The notes beneath the pieces were generated by a model. That model searched no databases and had not been told where the DNA came from. It saw nothing but the letters and a program-made list of their open reading frames with translations. Positions 5,660 to 12,584 of a stretch of 12,644 bases of DNA are shown piece by piece. The stretch is from an uncultured Bacilli bacterium (GTDB lineage Bacteria; Bacillota_I; Bacilli_A; RF39; UBA660): positions 1-12,644 of the forward strand of contig CALVVP010000062.1 of NCBI GenBank assembly GCA_944363895.1. The letters are read 5' to 3'. Made by a program: the position numbers and the translations under genes. Each line of letters starts with the position of its first letter. The first letter of the stretch is position 1.

Positions 5660-6763
5660 ATGTATGATACTGCTATTGAAGTATTAAATAAGATAACTGA
5701 CTTTGGCTATAAAGCTTATATCGTTGGGGGATATCCTAGAGATATTTATCTTAAAAGAAATAGTCTTGACATCGATATTTGTACTAATGCTACCCCTAAA
5801 GAATTAAAAGAAATTTTTCACGAAAGTATTTTAAATAAACAGGAATATGGTAGTGTTAGTTTAATGTACAAAAAAATAAGATTTGAAATAACGACATTTA
5901 GAAAAGAAATAAAATACGAAAATAATCGTTTTCCTGTCAAAATAAAATATATTGATACCTTAACTGACGACCTAGAAAGAAGAGACTTTACCATCAATAC
6001 ACTTTGTATTGATAATAAAGGTAATTTTATCGATTTATTAAATGCTAAAAGAGATCTCGATAATAAAATAATTAGATGTGTCGATAATGCTGATAAAAAA
6101 ATAAAAGAGGATATTTTAAGAAGTTTAAGAGCAATTAGATTTGCTACAATCCTTAATTTTAAATTAGATGATAAATTAAAAAAAGCAATTAAAAAAAACA
6201 GTCATCTGTTAAAGAATTTATCGTATTTTCGGAAAAAAGACGAATTAGAAAAAATATTTTCCTCACCAAATTGTGCTTACGGTTTATCTTTGATTAAAGA
6301 GTTAAATTTAGATAGAGATTTAGAACTTTCTAATTTTGCTAATTTAGTTGTTACGACTTCTTCTTTAGGCATTTGGGCGCAATTAGATGTTTTGGATATT
6401 TATAATTTTTCTAATAACGAAAAACAGATTATTAAAGATATTCAAGCTTGTTTAAAAGAAAATATTTTAGATAATAAAATTTTATATAAATATGGGTTAT
6501 ATGTTTGTACTTTAGTAGGGGAAATAAAAAAAATTAAAAGAATTGATATCGTCGAAAAATATAATAAATTGCCAATTTATAATCTTAAAGATATCAATAT
6601 TAAAGCTACTGATATTTGTCAGCTATTAAATAAAAAGCCCGGTGCTTTTATTAATGAAATTTATCATGATTTAAAAAAACAAATTTTAGACAATAAAATA
6701 ATTAATGAAAAAGAATATTTAATTAATTATATCAAAGAAAAATATTTGACAATTATAAATTAA
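5660..6763 (+). CDS. cca: CCA tRNA nucleotidyltransferase
   Basis: A 367-residue class II nucleotidyltransferase that adds or repairs the 3' CCA of tRNAs using CTP and ATP. The head domain carries GGYPRD at 23-28, the metal-binding carboxylates DID at 37-39, RRDFTIN at 107-113, and the nucleobase-selecting EDILRSLRAIRFA at 150-162. The helical tail that follows is poorly conserved and slightly short for a Bacillus-type enzyme. A poly(A) polymerase or A-adding enzyme of the same superfamily is the alternative, but in Firmicutes with one such gene the CCA-adding role is expected. The SD GAGGTGA at 5647-5653 fits the start. The enzyme would be needed for the tRNA-Pro gene at 287-360, which lacks CCA. 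Its stop codon lies inside the promoter of the T-box leader. Confidence 0.93.
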   Translation: MYDTAIEVLNKITDFGYKAYIVGGYPRDIYLKRNSLDIDICTNATPKELKEIFHESILNKQEYGSVSLMYKKIRFEITTFRKEIKYENNRFPVKIKYIDTLTDDLERRDFTINTLCIDNKGNFIDLLNAKRDLDNKIIRCVDNADKKIKEDILRSLRAIRFATILNFKLDDKLKKAIKKNSHLLKNLSYFRKKDELEKIFSSPNCAYGLSLIKELNLDRDLELSNFANLVVTTSSLGIWAQLDVLDIYNFSNNEKQIIKDIQACLKENILDNKILYKYGLYVCTLVGEIKKIKRIDIVEKYNKLPIYNLKDINIKATDICQLLNKKPGAFINEIYHDLKKQILDNKIINEKEYLINYIKEKYLTIIN

Positions 6764-6775
6764 ATATGATATATT
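6746..6775 (+). promoter_or_regulatory. Promoter of the T-box-dut-tyrS unit
   Basis: TTGACA at 6746-6751 and TATATT at 6770-6775 are 18 bp apart. The spacer contains the cca stop codon. As with hisS, the promoter overlaps the end of the preceding gene. The predicted start is near 6782, just before the T-box leader. Confidence 0.7.
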
Positions 6776-6781
6776 TATATT

Positions 6782-6984
6782 GTTTATTTAACGAGGAACA
6801 AAACAAAAGTTATTTAATTGGTAATAAAAGAAAATTAGTGGTTGATGAAAACTAATCAAGATTAAATAAATAATTACATTTTGGGAGTTAAAACGGGTAA
6901 TTTCGTTAAAAATTAAAGTGTATGATTATTCATAAATTAAGGTGGTACCGCGGGAATCTCGTCCTTATTTTATGGATTTTTTTT
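6782..6984 (+). promoter_or_regulatory. T-box leader, tyrosine type
   Basis: A T-box riboswitch that binds uncharged tRNA and controls read-through. Visible elements are: AACGAGGAA at 6790-6798 near the 5' base of stem I; a distal hairpin 6834-6839/6851-6856 with the conserved-looking loop GGTTGATGAAA; a specifier region ATTACATTTTGGGAG at 6873-6887 with TAC (Tyr) at 6875-6877; and the T-box core AAGGTGGTACCGCGGG at 6939-6954. The T in TGGT would pair with discriminator A73 of tRNA-Tyr. The antiterminator forms from AAGG/CCTT (6939-6942/6963-6966) and 6950-6954/6958-6962, with the T-box bulge between. An 8-T tract follows at 6977-6984. The terminator arm is unusual (see findings). The 248-base gap between cca and dut is filled by this leader. 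Confidence 0.95.
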
Positions 6985-7011
6985 AAATTTAAAGATTGGA
7001 TAGTGATTAAC

Positions 7012-7497
7012 ATGCGATATTTTGAAAAAATAAGTTTTGAACAATTTAAAAAAGATATATCTTGTGATAAAGATTTATATAATAATTATATATTACCGAA
7101 AAGAGCTACTAAGAATAGTGCTGGATATGATTTCTTTGCTATTAATGATATAACAATAAAACCAAGAGAAATTGTTAAAATACCAACTGGTTATAAAGCT
7201 AAATTTAACGATAATGAAGCATTGTTAATTATAATAAGAAGTAGCTTGGGATTTAAATATAATTTAAGACTTACTAATCAAGTAGGATTAATTGAAAGCG
7301 ATTATTATAACAATGAATCTAACGAAGGACATATGTGGGTATCATTGCAAAACGAAGGACAAGAAGAAGTAACAATCAAAAAAAATACCGCTTATAGTCA
7401 AGGTATATTTATTAACTTTTTAAAAATAGATAACGATGAAACTACGAATATTCGTAAAGGTGGTTTAGGTAGTACAGATAGGAGAGATGAAAAATGA
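7012..7497 (+). CDS. dut: dUTP diphosphatase (trimeric dUTPase)
   Basis: A 161-residue dUTPase-fold protein expected to hydrolyse dUTP to dUMP and PPi, keeping uracil out of DNA and feeding dTMP synthesis. All five motifs are visible in order: SAGYDFFA (36-43), RSSLG (76-80), GLIESDYYN (92-100), AYSQGIF (127-133) and RKGGLGSTDR (148-157). Motif 3 is followed by the longer NNESNEGHMW insert seen in some Firmicute and phage enzymes. In motif 3 the usual catalytic Asp (GxID) is Glu95. I placed the start at 7012 (MRYFEK). A longer in-frame reading from 6922 would run through the T-box core and poly-T tract and is rejected. The SD is modest (GGATAGTGA near 6998-7006). The stop overlaps the tyrS start as ATGA, so the two are translationally coupled. 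Confidence 0.9.
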   Translation: MRYFEKISFEQFKKDISCDKDLYNNYILPKRATKNSAGYDFFAINDITIKPREIVKIPTGYKAKFNDNEALLIIIRSSLGFKYNLRLTNQVGLIESDYYNNESNEGHMWVSLQNEGQEEVTIKKNTAYSQGIFINFLKIDNDETTNIRKGGLGSTDRRDEK

Positions 7498-8714
7498 AAT
7501 TATATGATGAATTAGTATGGCGAGGTTTGATTGAAAATATAACTGATGAAAAATTAATTGAAAAGATTAATAATGGTGGTTTAACTTTTTATATCGGAAC
7601 AGATCCGACTGGTGATAGTTTACATATTGGACATTATTCAACTTTTTCTATGGCTTTTCGTTTAAAACAAGGAGGTCATAATCCTATTTTATTAGTTGGG
7701 GGAGCGACTGGTTTAATTGGCGATCCTAAACCGACAGCTGAACGACCGATGATAACTAAAGAAACATTAGAATATAATTATAAATGTTTAAGAAAACAAG
7801 TTGAAGATATCTTTGGCTTTGAAGTGGTCAATAATTATGATTGGTCAAAAGATATTAATTTTATCGATTATTTAAGAGATTATGGTAAATATTTTAATTT
7901 GAATTATATGTTAAACAAGGAAACTGTTAAAAGTCGATTAGATATCGGGATTACTTATACGGAATTTTCTTACATGATTATGCAAGCCTTAGATTTCTTA
8001 TGGTTATATGAAAACAAAAATTGTACCTTACAAATAGGTGGTTCTGACCAATGGGGGAATATTACTTCCGGAGTTGAATTAATTAGAAAAAAAATCGGTA
8101 AAGAAGCTTTTGGTTTAACGATGCCTTTAATCACTAAAGCTGATGGTACTAAATTTGGTAAAAGTGAAGGTAATGCGATTTGGTTAGATATCAATAAAAC
8201 ATCTAGTTATGAGATGTATCAATTTTTCTTAAATGCGGAAGATAGTAAAGTAATCGAATATTTAAAAAAATTAACATTTTTATCGAAAGAAGAAATTGAA
8301 GAAATAGAAAAAAAACATCTTGCTCATCCAGAAAATAGAGATGCTCATAAAACTTTAGCTAAAGAAGTTATCACTTTCTTACACGGCAAAGAAGAATATG
8401 AAAAAGCTGTTAAAATAAGCGAAGCTTTATTTAGTGATAATGTTAAAAATTTAACTAAAGAAGAAATATTGATTGGTTTTAAAGGCGTTCCTACTTTTGA
8501 ATTTCAAGAAGGAAACCTTGTCGATATTTTAGTTGTTAATAATATCTGCACAAGTAAAAGAGAAGCAAGGGAATTTATCAATAATGGAGCAATTACGATT
8601 AATGGCGAAAAGATTTTAGAAGATAAAATAATCACTAAAGAAATGGCAATCGATAATTCAATTATTGTTTTAAGAAAGGGTAAGAAAAAATATTATCTGG
8701 GAAAAATGATATAA
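7494..8714 (+). CDS. tyrS: Tyrosyl-tRNA synthetase
   Basis: A 406-residue class I synthetase that charges tRNA-Tyr. It shows YIGTDPTGDSLHIGH (residues 33-47) with HIGH at 44-47, tyrosine-pocket blocks such as IGGSDQWGNI at 181-190, and KFGKS at 220-224 in place of KMSKS. A C-terminal S4 RNA-binding domain begins near 340 (NLVDILVV, TSKREAREFINNGAITING). The length is slightly below the usual 420. SD AGGAGA at 7480-7485 lies inside dut, and the start codon overlaps the dut stop. The T-box with a TAC specifier upstream of dut fits regulation by uncharged tRNA-Tyr. A strong terminator follows the gene. Confidence 0.97.
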   Translation: MKLYDELVWRGLIENITDEKLIEKINNGGLTFYIGTDPTGDSLHIGHYSTFSMAFRLKQGGHNPILLVGGATGLIGDPKPTAERPMITKETLEYNYKCLRKQVEDIFGFEVVNNYDWSKDINFIDYLRDYGKYFNLNYMLNKETVKSRLDIGITYTEFSYMIMQALDFLWLYENKNCTLQIGGSDQWGNITSGVELIRKKIGKEAFGLTMPLITKADGTKFGKSEGNAIWLDINKTSSYEMYQFFLNAEDSKVIEYLKKLTFLSKEEIEEIEKKHLAHPENRDAHKTLAKEVITFLHGKEEYEKAVKISEALFSDNVKNLTKEEILIGFKGVPTFEFQEGNLVDILVVNNICTSKREAREFINNGAITINGEKILEDKIITKEMAIDNSIIVLRKGKKKYYLGKMI

Positions 8715-8752
8715 CAGCATAACATTTATTATAAAATGTAAAAAAGACAATT

Positions 8753-8788
8753 AAAAAATTATTGCAAAAGGATTGTAATAATTTTTTT
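8753..8788 (+). terminator. Strong intrinsic terminator after tyrS
   Basis: A 15-bp stem pairs 8753-8767 with 8773-8787 (one G-T), with loop AAGGA and a T tract 8782-8788. A smaller hairpin, ACATTT/AAATGT, lies upstream near 8722-8739. The 3' arm also holds the apparent -35 box of the tsaE promoter. Confidence 0.88.
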
Positions 8789-8801
8789 AATTTTATATAA
8801 T
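8773..8801 (+). promoter_or_regulatory. Promoter of the tsaE-tsaB-rimI-tsaD-cofE-like operon
   Basis: TTGTAA at 8773-8778 and TATAAT at 8796-8801 are separated by 17 bp. The -35 lies within the 3' arm of the tyrS terminator. The predicted start is near 8808, only about 12 nt before the tsaE ATG, so the leader would be very short. Confidence 0.6.
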
Positions 8802-8819
8802 ATTAATGGTGAAAAAAAT

Positions 8820-9269
8820 ATGGAATACAAAATTACTTTAAAAGATGAAATGGATACAATTGAATTAGCGCAGAATTTTGAATCAGAAAAATTTCCGAAT
8901 ATGATTATTTGTTTAAACGGCGAATTAGGGAGTGGGAAAACCGTATTTACTAAAGCTTTAGCTAGTGCTTTAGGCATTAAAGATACGATTACTTCGCCAA
9001 CTTTTTCAATTATTAAAGAATATGAAGGAGAATTACCTTTATATCATATGGATGTTTATCGTTTAGATGGTAATACTAGTGGGGTTAATATTGAAGAATA
9101 TTTCATTAAAGGAGGAATTGTCGTCATTGAATGGGCCGACACAATTAAAGATATTTTACCAAAAGAGAGATTAGATATAAAATTTAAGGTAGTTGACGAA
9201 AATAAAAGAGTTTTAATTATTACTCCTCATGGTAAACAATATGAAGATTTATGTGAGGCTGTATTATGA
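8820..9269 (+). CDS. tsaE: tRNA t6A biosynthesis ATPase TsaE
   Basis: A 149-residue P-loop protein that acts with TsaB and TsaD to make N6-threonylcarbamoyladenosine at position 37 of tRNAs reading ANN codons. It binds and hydrolyses ATP to turn over the TsaBD complex. The family features are all visible: Walker A GELGSGKT at 34-41, SPTFSII at 59-65, HMDVYRLD at 76-83, and VVIEWAD at 101-107. The length is normal. A weak SD, GGTGA at 8808-8812, lies near the predicted 5' end of the mRNA. It is first in the operon, and its stop overlaps the tsaB start as ATGA. B. subtilis ydiB is the equivalent gene in the same order. Confidence 0.95.
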   Translation: MEYKITLKDEMDTIELAQNFESEKFPNMIICLNGELGSGKTVFTKALASALGIKDTITSPTFSIIKEYEGELPLYHMDVYRLDGNTSGVNIEEYFIKGGIVVIEWADTIKDILPKERLDIKFKVVDENKRVLIITPHGKQYEDLCEAVL

Positions 9270-9862
9270 GATATCTTTTTATCGATACATCAAATAATTT
9301 AATTATAAGTATATTAGAAAACAATAAAGAAATTTATTGTTTTAATAGTCATGAAACAAATCAAACTTCAGCACAAGTTATGCCGATTTTAGATGAAGCT
9401 TTAACCAAAACTAAATTAAATATTAAAGATATTGATAAAATATTTGTAATTAATGGTCCAGGTTCTTTTACTGGCATTAGAGTTGGTGTGACGATTGCTA
9501 AAACAATTGGTTTTTGTTTAAATATTCCGATTATTCCTTTAAGTGAATTAGAATTATTAGCTACAACTAATACCAATACAGACTACAATATTAGTTTGAT
9601 TGATGCAAGACGGGGCTATGTCTATGGGGCAATATATGATAAAAATTTAAAACCTTATTTTAAAGAACAATATATTTTATTAAGTGAATTAGAAAAAAAA
9701 TATCCTGATAGTTACACAATTATTACCGATACTGCTAAAATTGATATTTTAAAAATAATCCAAAAACATGAATTAGATAAGCCTATTAATCCTCATCAAT
9801 TAAATCCTAATTATTTAAAGAAAACAGAAGCGGAAGAAAATTTAGATGCTAAAAGAAATTAA
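9266..9862 (+). CDS. tsaB: tRNA t6A biosynthesis protein TsaB
   Basis: A 198-residue member of the ASKHA-fold TsaB family, the partner of TsaD in transferring the threonylcarbamoyl group to A37. It has the N-terminal FIDTSNN strand (5-11) and the signature GPGSFTGIRVG at 64-74. The C-terminal NPNYLKKTEAEEN resembles the usual YLR...AE ending. At 198 residues it is shorter than the common 220-240, with the loss in the C-terminal half. TsaB lacks the TsaD metal site and is thought to be structural. The start overlaps the tsaE stop (ATGA), with SD GTGAGG at 9253-9258. The end overlaps the rimI start by 17 bases. Confidence 0.94.
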   Translation: MRYLFIDTSNNLIISILENNKEIYCFNSHETNQTSAQVMPILDEALTKTKLNIKDIDKIFVINGPGSFTGIRVGVTIAKTIGFCLNIPIIPLSELELLATTNTNTDYNISLIDARRGYVYGAIYDKNLKPYFKEQYILLSELEKKYPDSYTIITDTAKIDILKIIQKHELDKPINPHQLNPNYLKKTEAEENLDAKRN

Positions 9863-10223
9863 TGATTTAAATTTAGTTAATAATTTAAGCGATTATCAAG
9901 TAAGCTTTAATCAATTTAATCAAGTTTTAGGCTTTTTTTTAAATGATAATTTGATTGGTTTTGTCGATTATAGTATTATTTATGACCGATTAGAAATAAA
10001 TTATATTTTTGTTAAAGAAGAATATCGAAAACAAAAAGTTGCTTATCGGTTATTAAAATATATCATCGACAACTATAATTATCAAAATATTACTTTAGAA
10101 GTAAATATTAACAATATCCCTGCCATCAATTTATATCAAAAATTAGGTTTCAAAATAGTTGCTACGCGACCTAAATATTATAATGGTGTTGACGGATATT
10201 TAATGGAAAGGAGAATTTCATGA
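9846..10223 (+). CDS. rimI: GNAT acetyltransferase, RimI-like
   Basis: A 125-residue GNAT-fold protein, probably the RimI-type N-alpha-acetyltransferase that modifies ribosomal protein bS18. LEVNINNIPAINLYQKLGF (84-102) is the RimI/GNAT B-motif region, followed by ATRPKYYNGVDGYLMER, close to the RimI ending. The acetyl-CoA loop reads RKQKVA at 61-66, where Q/R-x-x-G-x-G/A is expected, so the first Gly is Lys64. It is short for RimI (about 150), missing part of the N-terminal region. The start lies 17 bases inside tsaB with only a weak SD (GGAAG), and the stop overlaps the tsaD start as ATGA. Position between tsaB and tsaD is the usual Firmicute order and is the best reason for the RimI name. 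Confidence 0.82.
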   Translation: MLKEINDLNLVNNLSDYQVSFNQFNQVLGFFLNDNLIGFVDYSIIYDRLEINYIFVKEEYRKQKVAYRLLKYIIDNYNYQNITLEVNINNIPAINLYQKLGFKIVATRPKYYNGVDGYLMERRIS

Positions 10224-11221
10224 AAATATTAGCAATTGAATCATCTTGTGATGAAACAAGTATGAGTGTTATCGAAGATGGACATATTGATTTAGGAACG
10301 ATTATTTTATCACAAATTGATATTCACAAAATGTATGGAGGCGTAGTTCCTGAAATTGCTAGTCGTTCCCATGTTGAGAATATCACAATTGTCTTAGAAG
10401 AAGTTTTAGCTAAAGCTAATCTTACGATGGATGAAATCGATGCTATTGCGGTAACTTATGGGCCTGGATTAATTGGTTCGTTGTTAGTCGGTTTACTTGC
10501 AGCTAAAACACTTGCTTATATTTATAACAAACCTTTAATTCCCGTCCATCATATAGCAGGACATATATATGCTAATAATTTAGTTAAAAAAATGGCATTT
10601 CCTTTAATTGCTTTAGTTATTAGTGGTGGTCATACTGAATTGATTTATATGAAAGAAAATTATAGTTTTAAAAAAATTGGTGGAACTTTAGATGATGCGG
10701 TTGGTGAGTGTTATGATAAAGTGGCTCGTGTTTTAGGCCTACCTTATCCTGGAGGACCTAGTATTGACAAGTTAGCTAAAGAAGGTAATGATACTTATAA
10801 ACTGCCAATCCCACTTAACGATGAAAGTTATGACTTTAGTTTTAGTGGTCTTAAATCAGCAGTTATTAATTTAGTTAACAATGAAAAACAAAAAGGAAAT
10901 GAATTAAGAAAAGAAGATTTAGCTTGTTCGTTCCAAAACCGTGTAGTTGAAATATTAACTAAAAAAACAATTAAAGCTTTAAAAGAATATCATGTTAAAA
11001 ATTTAATCGTTGCTGGTGGTGTTGCAGCCAATAGTGCAATTAGAAAATCTTTAGAATTAGAATGTCTTAAAAATGATGTTAATTTGACGGTACCACCGAT
11101 TTTATATTGTACGGATAATGCGGCTATGATTGGAGCAGCTGGTTTCTTTGCTTATCAAAAAGGAATTTTAGCTAACTTAAATTTAAATGCCAAAGCAAAT
11201 TGTAATTTGGAGGAACTATGA
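10220..11221 (+). CDS. tsaD: tRNA threonylcarbamoyltransferase TsaD
   Basis: A 333-residue metal-dependent enzyme that transfers threonylcarbamoyl from threonylcarbamoyl-AMP to A37 of tRNA. Visible are the start KILAIESSCDETS, VVPEIASRSH (42-51), YGPGLIGSLLVG (80-91), the metal-binding HHIAGH at 110-115, SGGHTEL at 135-141, YPGGPSIDKLA at 176-186, FSFSGLKSA at 206-214 and the metal Asp in CTDNAAMIGAAG (D299). Length and motifs are fully normal. The SD AAAGGAGA (10207-10214) is strong, and the start overlaps the rimI stop. The supplier of threonylcarbamoyl-AMP (TsaC/TsaC2) is not in this window. The stop overlaps the following CofE-like gene as ATGA. Confidence 0.97.
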   Translation: MKILAIESSCDETSMSVIEDGHIDLGTIILSQIDIHKMYGGVVPEIASRSHVENITIVLEEVLAKANLTMDEIDAIAVTYGPGLIGSLLVGLLAAKTLAYIYNKPLIPVHHIAGHIYANNLVKKMAFPLIALVISGGHTELIYMKENYSFKKIGGTLDDAVGECYDKVARVLGLPYPGGPSIDKLAKEGNDTYKLPIPLNDESYDFSFSGLKSAVINLVNNEKQKGNELRKEDLACSFQNRVVEILTKKTIKALKEYHVKNLIVAGGVAANSAIRKSLELECLKNDVNLTVPPILYCTDNAAMIGAAGFFAYQKGILANLNLNAKANCNLEEL

Positions 11222-12390
11222 GAAATGTAGGAACGATTGTAAGAGGTATACGCACTCCGATAATTAAAGAAAATGACGATTTAGTTAATATTGTCGTCGA
11301 TTCGGTTATGAATGCTAGTATTAGTGAAAACTTTGAAATTTTAGATAAAGATGTCATCGCCATTACCGAAGCGGTTGTGGGAATTGCGCAAGGTAATTAT
11401 TGTACGGTGGATAACATTGCTAAAGATATTAAAAATAAATTTAAAACTAATCATATCGGATTAGTCTTTCCTATTTTAAGTCGAAATCGCTTTTCGATGA
11501 TTTTGAAAGGTATTGCTAGGGGTTCTAATAAAATAACAATGTTATTAAGTTATCCCGCGGATGAAGTAGGTAATCATTTATTTGATGAAAAATGTTTAAG
11601 AAAATATGATATCAATCCTTATGTCGATACTTTAAGTTATGAAGAATATAATAAATTATTTAAAGATGAAGTTCATCCTTTTACCGGTATTAATTATGTT
11701 GAATTTTATAAAGAATTAGTCGAAAATGAAAATTGTGAAATCGATTTTATCTTTGGTAATGACCCAAAAGTTATATATGATTATGTCGATGAAGCTTTAG
11801 CTTGTGACATTCATACGCGTTTTACAACTAAAGAAACTTTAAACTGTTTAGGTTTAGACGATATTATGAATCAGTCAATTGCTGGCTCAGGCTTTAATAG
11901 TAAATATGGTTTATTAGGTTCTAATAAAGCTACTGAGGAAAAATTAAAATTATTTCCTAATGACGGTCAAAAATTAGTTGAAGATATTCAAAAAAAAATA
12001 AAAGATAAAACGGGTAAAGATGTTGAAGTTATGATTTATGGCGATGGGGCGTTTAAAGATCCTATCGGTAAAATATGGGAGCTAGCTGATCCGGTCGTTT
12101 CTCCTTTTTATACTAAAGGTTTAGAAGGAACACCGAATGAAATAAAATTAAAATATGTATCGGACAACAAATTTGCTAATTTAAAAGGCGAAGAGTTACA
12201 AAAAGCAATTAGAAACGAAATAAAACAAAAAGATAAAAATTTGAAAGGTCAAAATATCACTTTAGGCACCACACCAAGACAAATAACAGACCTTTTAGGT
12301 TCTTTATGTGATTTAACTAGTGGTTCTGGTGATAAGGGAACTCCTGTGGTTTTAGTGCAAAGATATTTTACAAATTATGCTGACGAATAA
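11218..12390 (+). CDS. CofE-like protein (coenzyme F420-0:gamma-glutamyl ligase family)
   Basis: A 390-residue protein that resembles the F420-0:gamma-glutamyl ligase family. The N terminus, with IRTPIIKENDDLV (11-23) and DVIAITEAVVGIAQG (45-59), fits the CofE fold, which in archaea adds Glu to F420-0 using GTP. Later blocks include GDGAFKDPIGKIWELADPVV and a terminal DLTSGSGDKGTPVVLVQRYF. It is much longer than archaeal CofE (about 250), with extra central sequence. Nothing else here suggests F420 synthesis, so the substrate may be another acid, making this an amide ligase of unknown role. It has no membrane segment. The SD GGAGG is 4 nt before ATG, and the start overlaps the tsaD stop, so it is co-translated with the t6A operon. 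A terminator follows. The family call is from memory. Confidence 0.78.
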   Translation: MRNVGTIVRGIRTPIIKENDDLVNIVVDSVMNASISENFEILDKDVIAITEAVVGIAQGNYCTVDNIAKDIKNKFKTNHIGLVFPILSRNRFSMILKGIARGSNKITMLLSYPADEVGNHLFDEKCLRKYDINPYVDTLSYEEYNKLFKDEVHPFTGINYVEFYKELVENENCEIDFIFGNDPKVIYDYVDEALACDIHTRFTTKETLNCLGLDDIMNQSIAGSGFNSKYGLLGSNKATEEKLKLFPNDGQKLVEDIQKKIKDKTGKDVEVMIYGDGAFKDPIGKIWELADPVVSPFYTKGLEGTPNEIKLKYVSDNKFANLKGEELQKAIRNEIKQKDKNLKGQNITLGTTPRQITDLLGSLCDLTSGSGDKGTPVVLVQRYFTNYADE

Positions 12391-12393
12391 AAT

Positions 12394-12417
12394 AAAGCTG
12401 TTGAAAAACAGTTTTTT
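12394..12417 (+). terminator. Intrinsic terminator of the tsaE-cofE-like operon
   Basis: A 9-bp stem pairs 12394-12402 with 12407-12415 (one G-T), with a GAAA tetraloop and T tract 12412-12417. It starts 4 bases after the stop of the CofE-like gene. The AT-rich stretch from 12418 to 12534 shows no ORF or clear element. One short inverted repeat, 12490-12495/12508-12513, is weak. Confidence 0.85.
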
Positions 12418-12534
12418 CGTTATAAAAAAATGTTTAAATCCGGCAAAAAAAACAAACTCAATTATTATAATTATATAAATAAAACTAATCTTTTTATATA
12501 GAAAACCAAAAAGAAAAAAATCATAAAAAAACTA

Positions 12535-12563
12535 TTTACAAACATATATTCGTATGGTATAAT
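12535..12563 (+). promoter_or_regulatory. Promoter of the TnpB-like gene
   Basis: TTTACA at 12535-12540 and TATAAT at 12558-12563 are 17 bp apart, one mismatch from consensus overall. The predicted start is near 12570, ahead of the SD GGTGGTGA at 12573-12580. Confidence 0.7.
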
Positions 12564-12584
12564 TGACCTATTGGTGGTGATGAT

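Noticed and set aside
6922..7011. N-terminal extension of the dUTPase from an ATG at 6922
   Set aside because: It would translate the T-box core and the poly-T tract, has no SD, and adds residues not seen in dUTPases. The start at 7012 is preferred.
7970..8194. Minus-strand ORF inside tyrS
   Set aside because: It is antisense to conserved TyrRS sequence, has no recognisable features, and is a frame shadow.
8759..8977. Minus-strand ORF over the tyrS terminator and tsaE
   Set aside because: It is the reverse of the conserved TsaE P-loop region and the terminator; a chance open frame.
9361..9576. Minus-strand ORF inside tsaB
   Set aside because: It is antisense to the conserved GPGSFTG region, with no support.
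11172..11363. Minus-strand ORF across the tsaD/cofE-like junction
   Set aside because: It is antisense to two well-supported coding ends; a chance open frame.
12490..12513. Short inverted repeat CTTTTT/AAAAAG as a transposon end hairpin
   Set aside because: It is a 6-bp A/T-dominated stem with a 12-nt loop, expected by chance in this AT-rich spacer.
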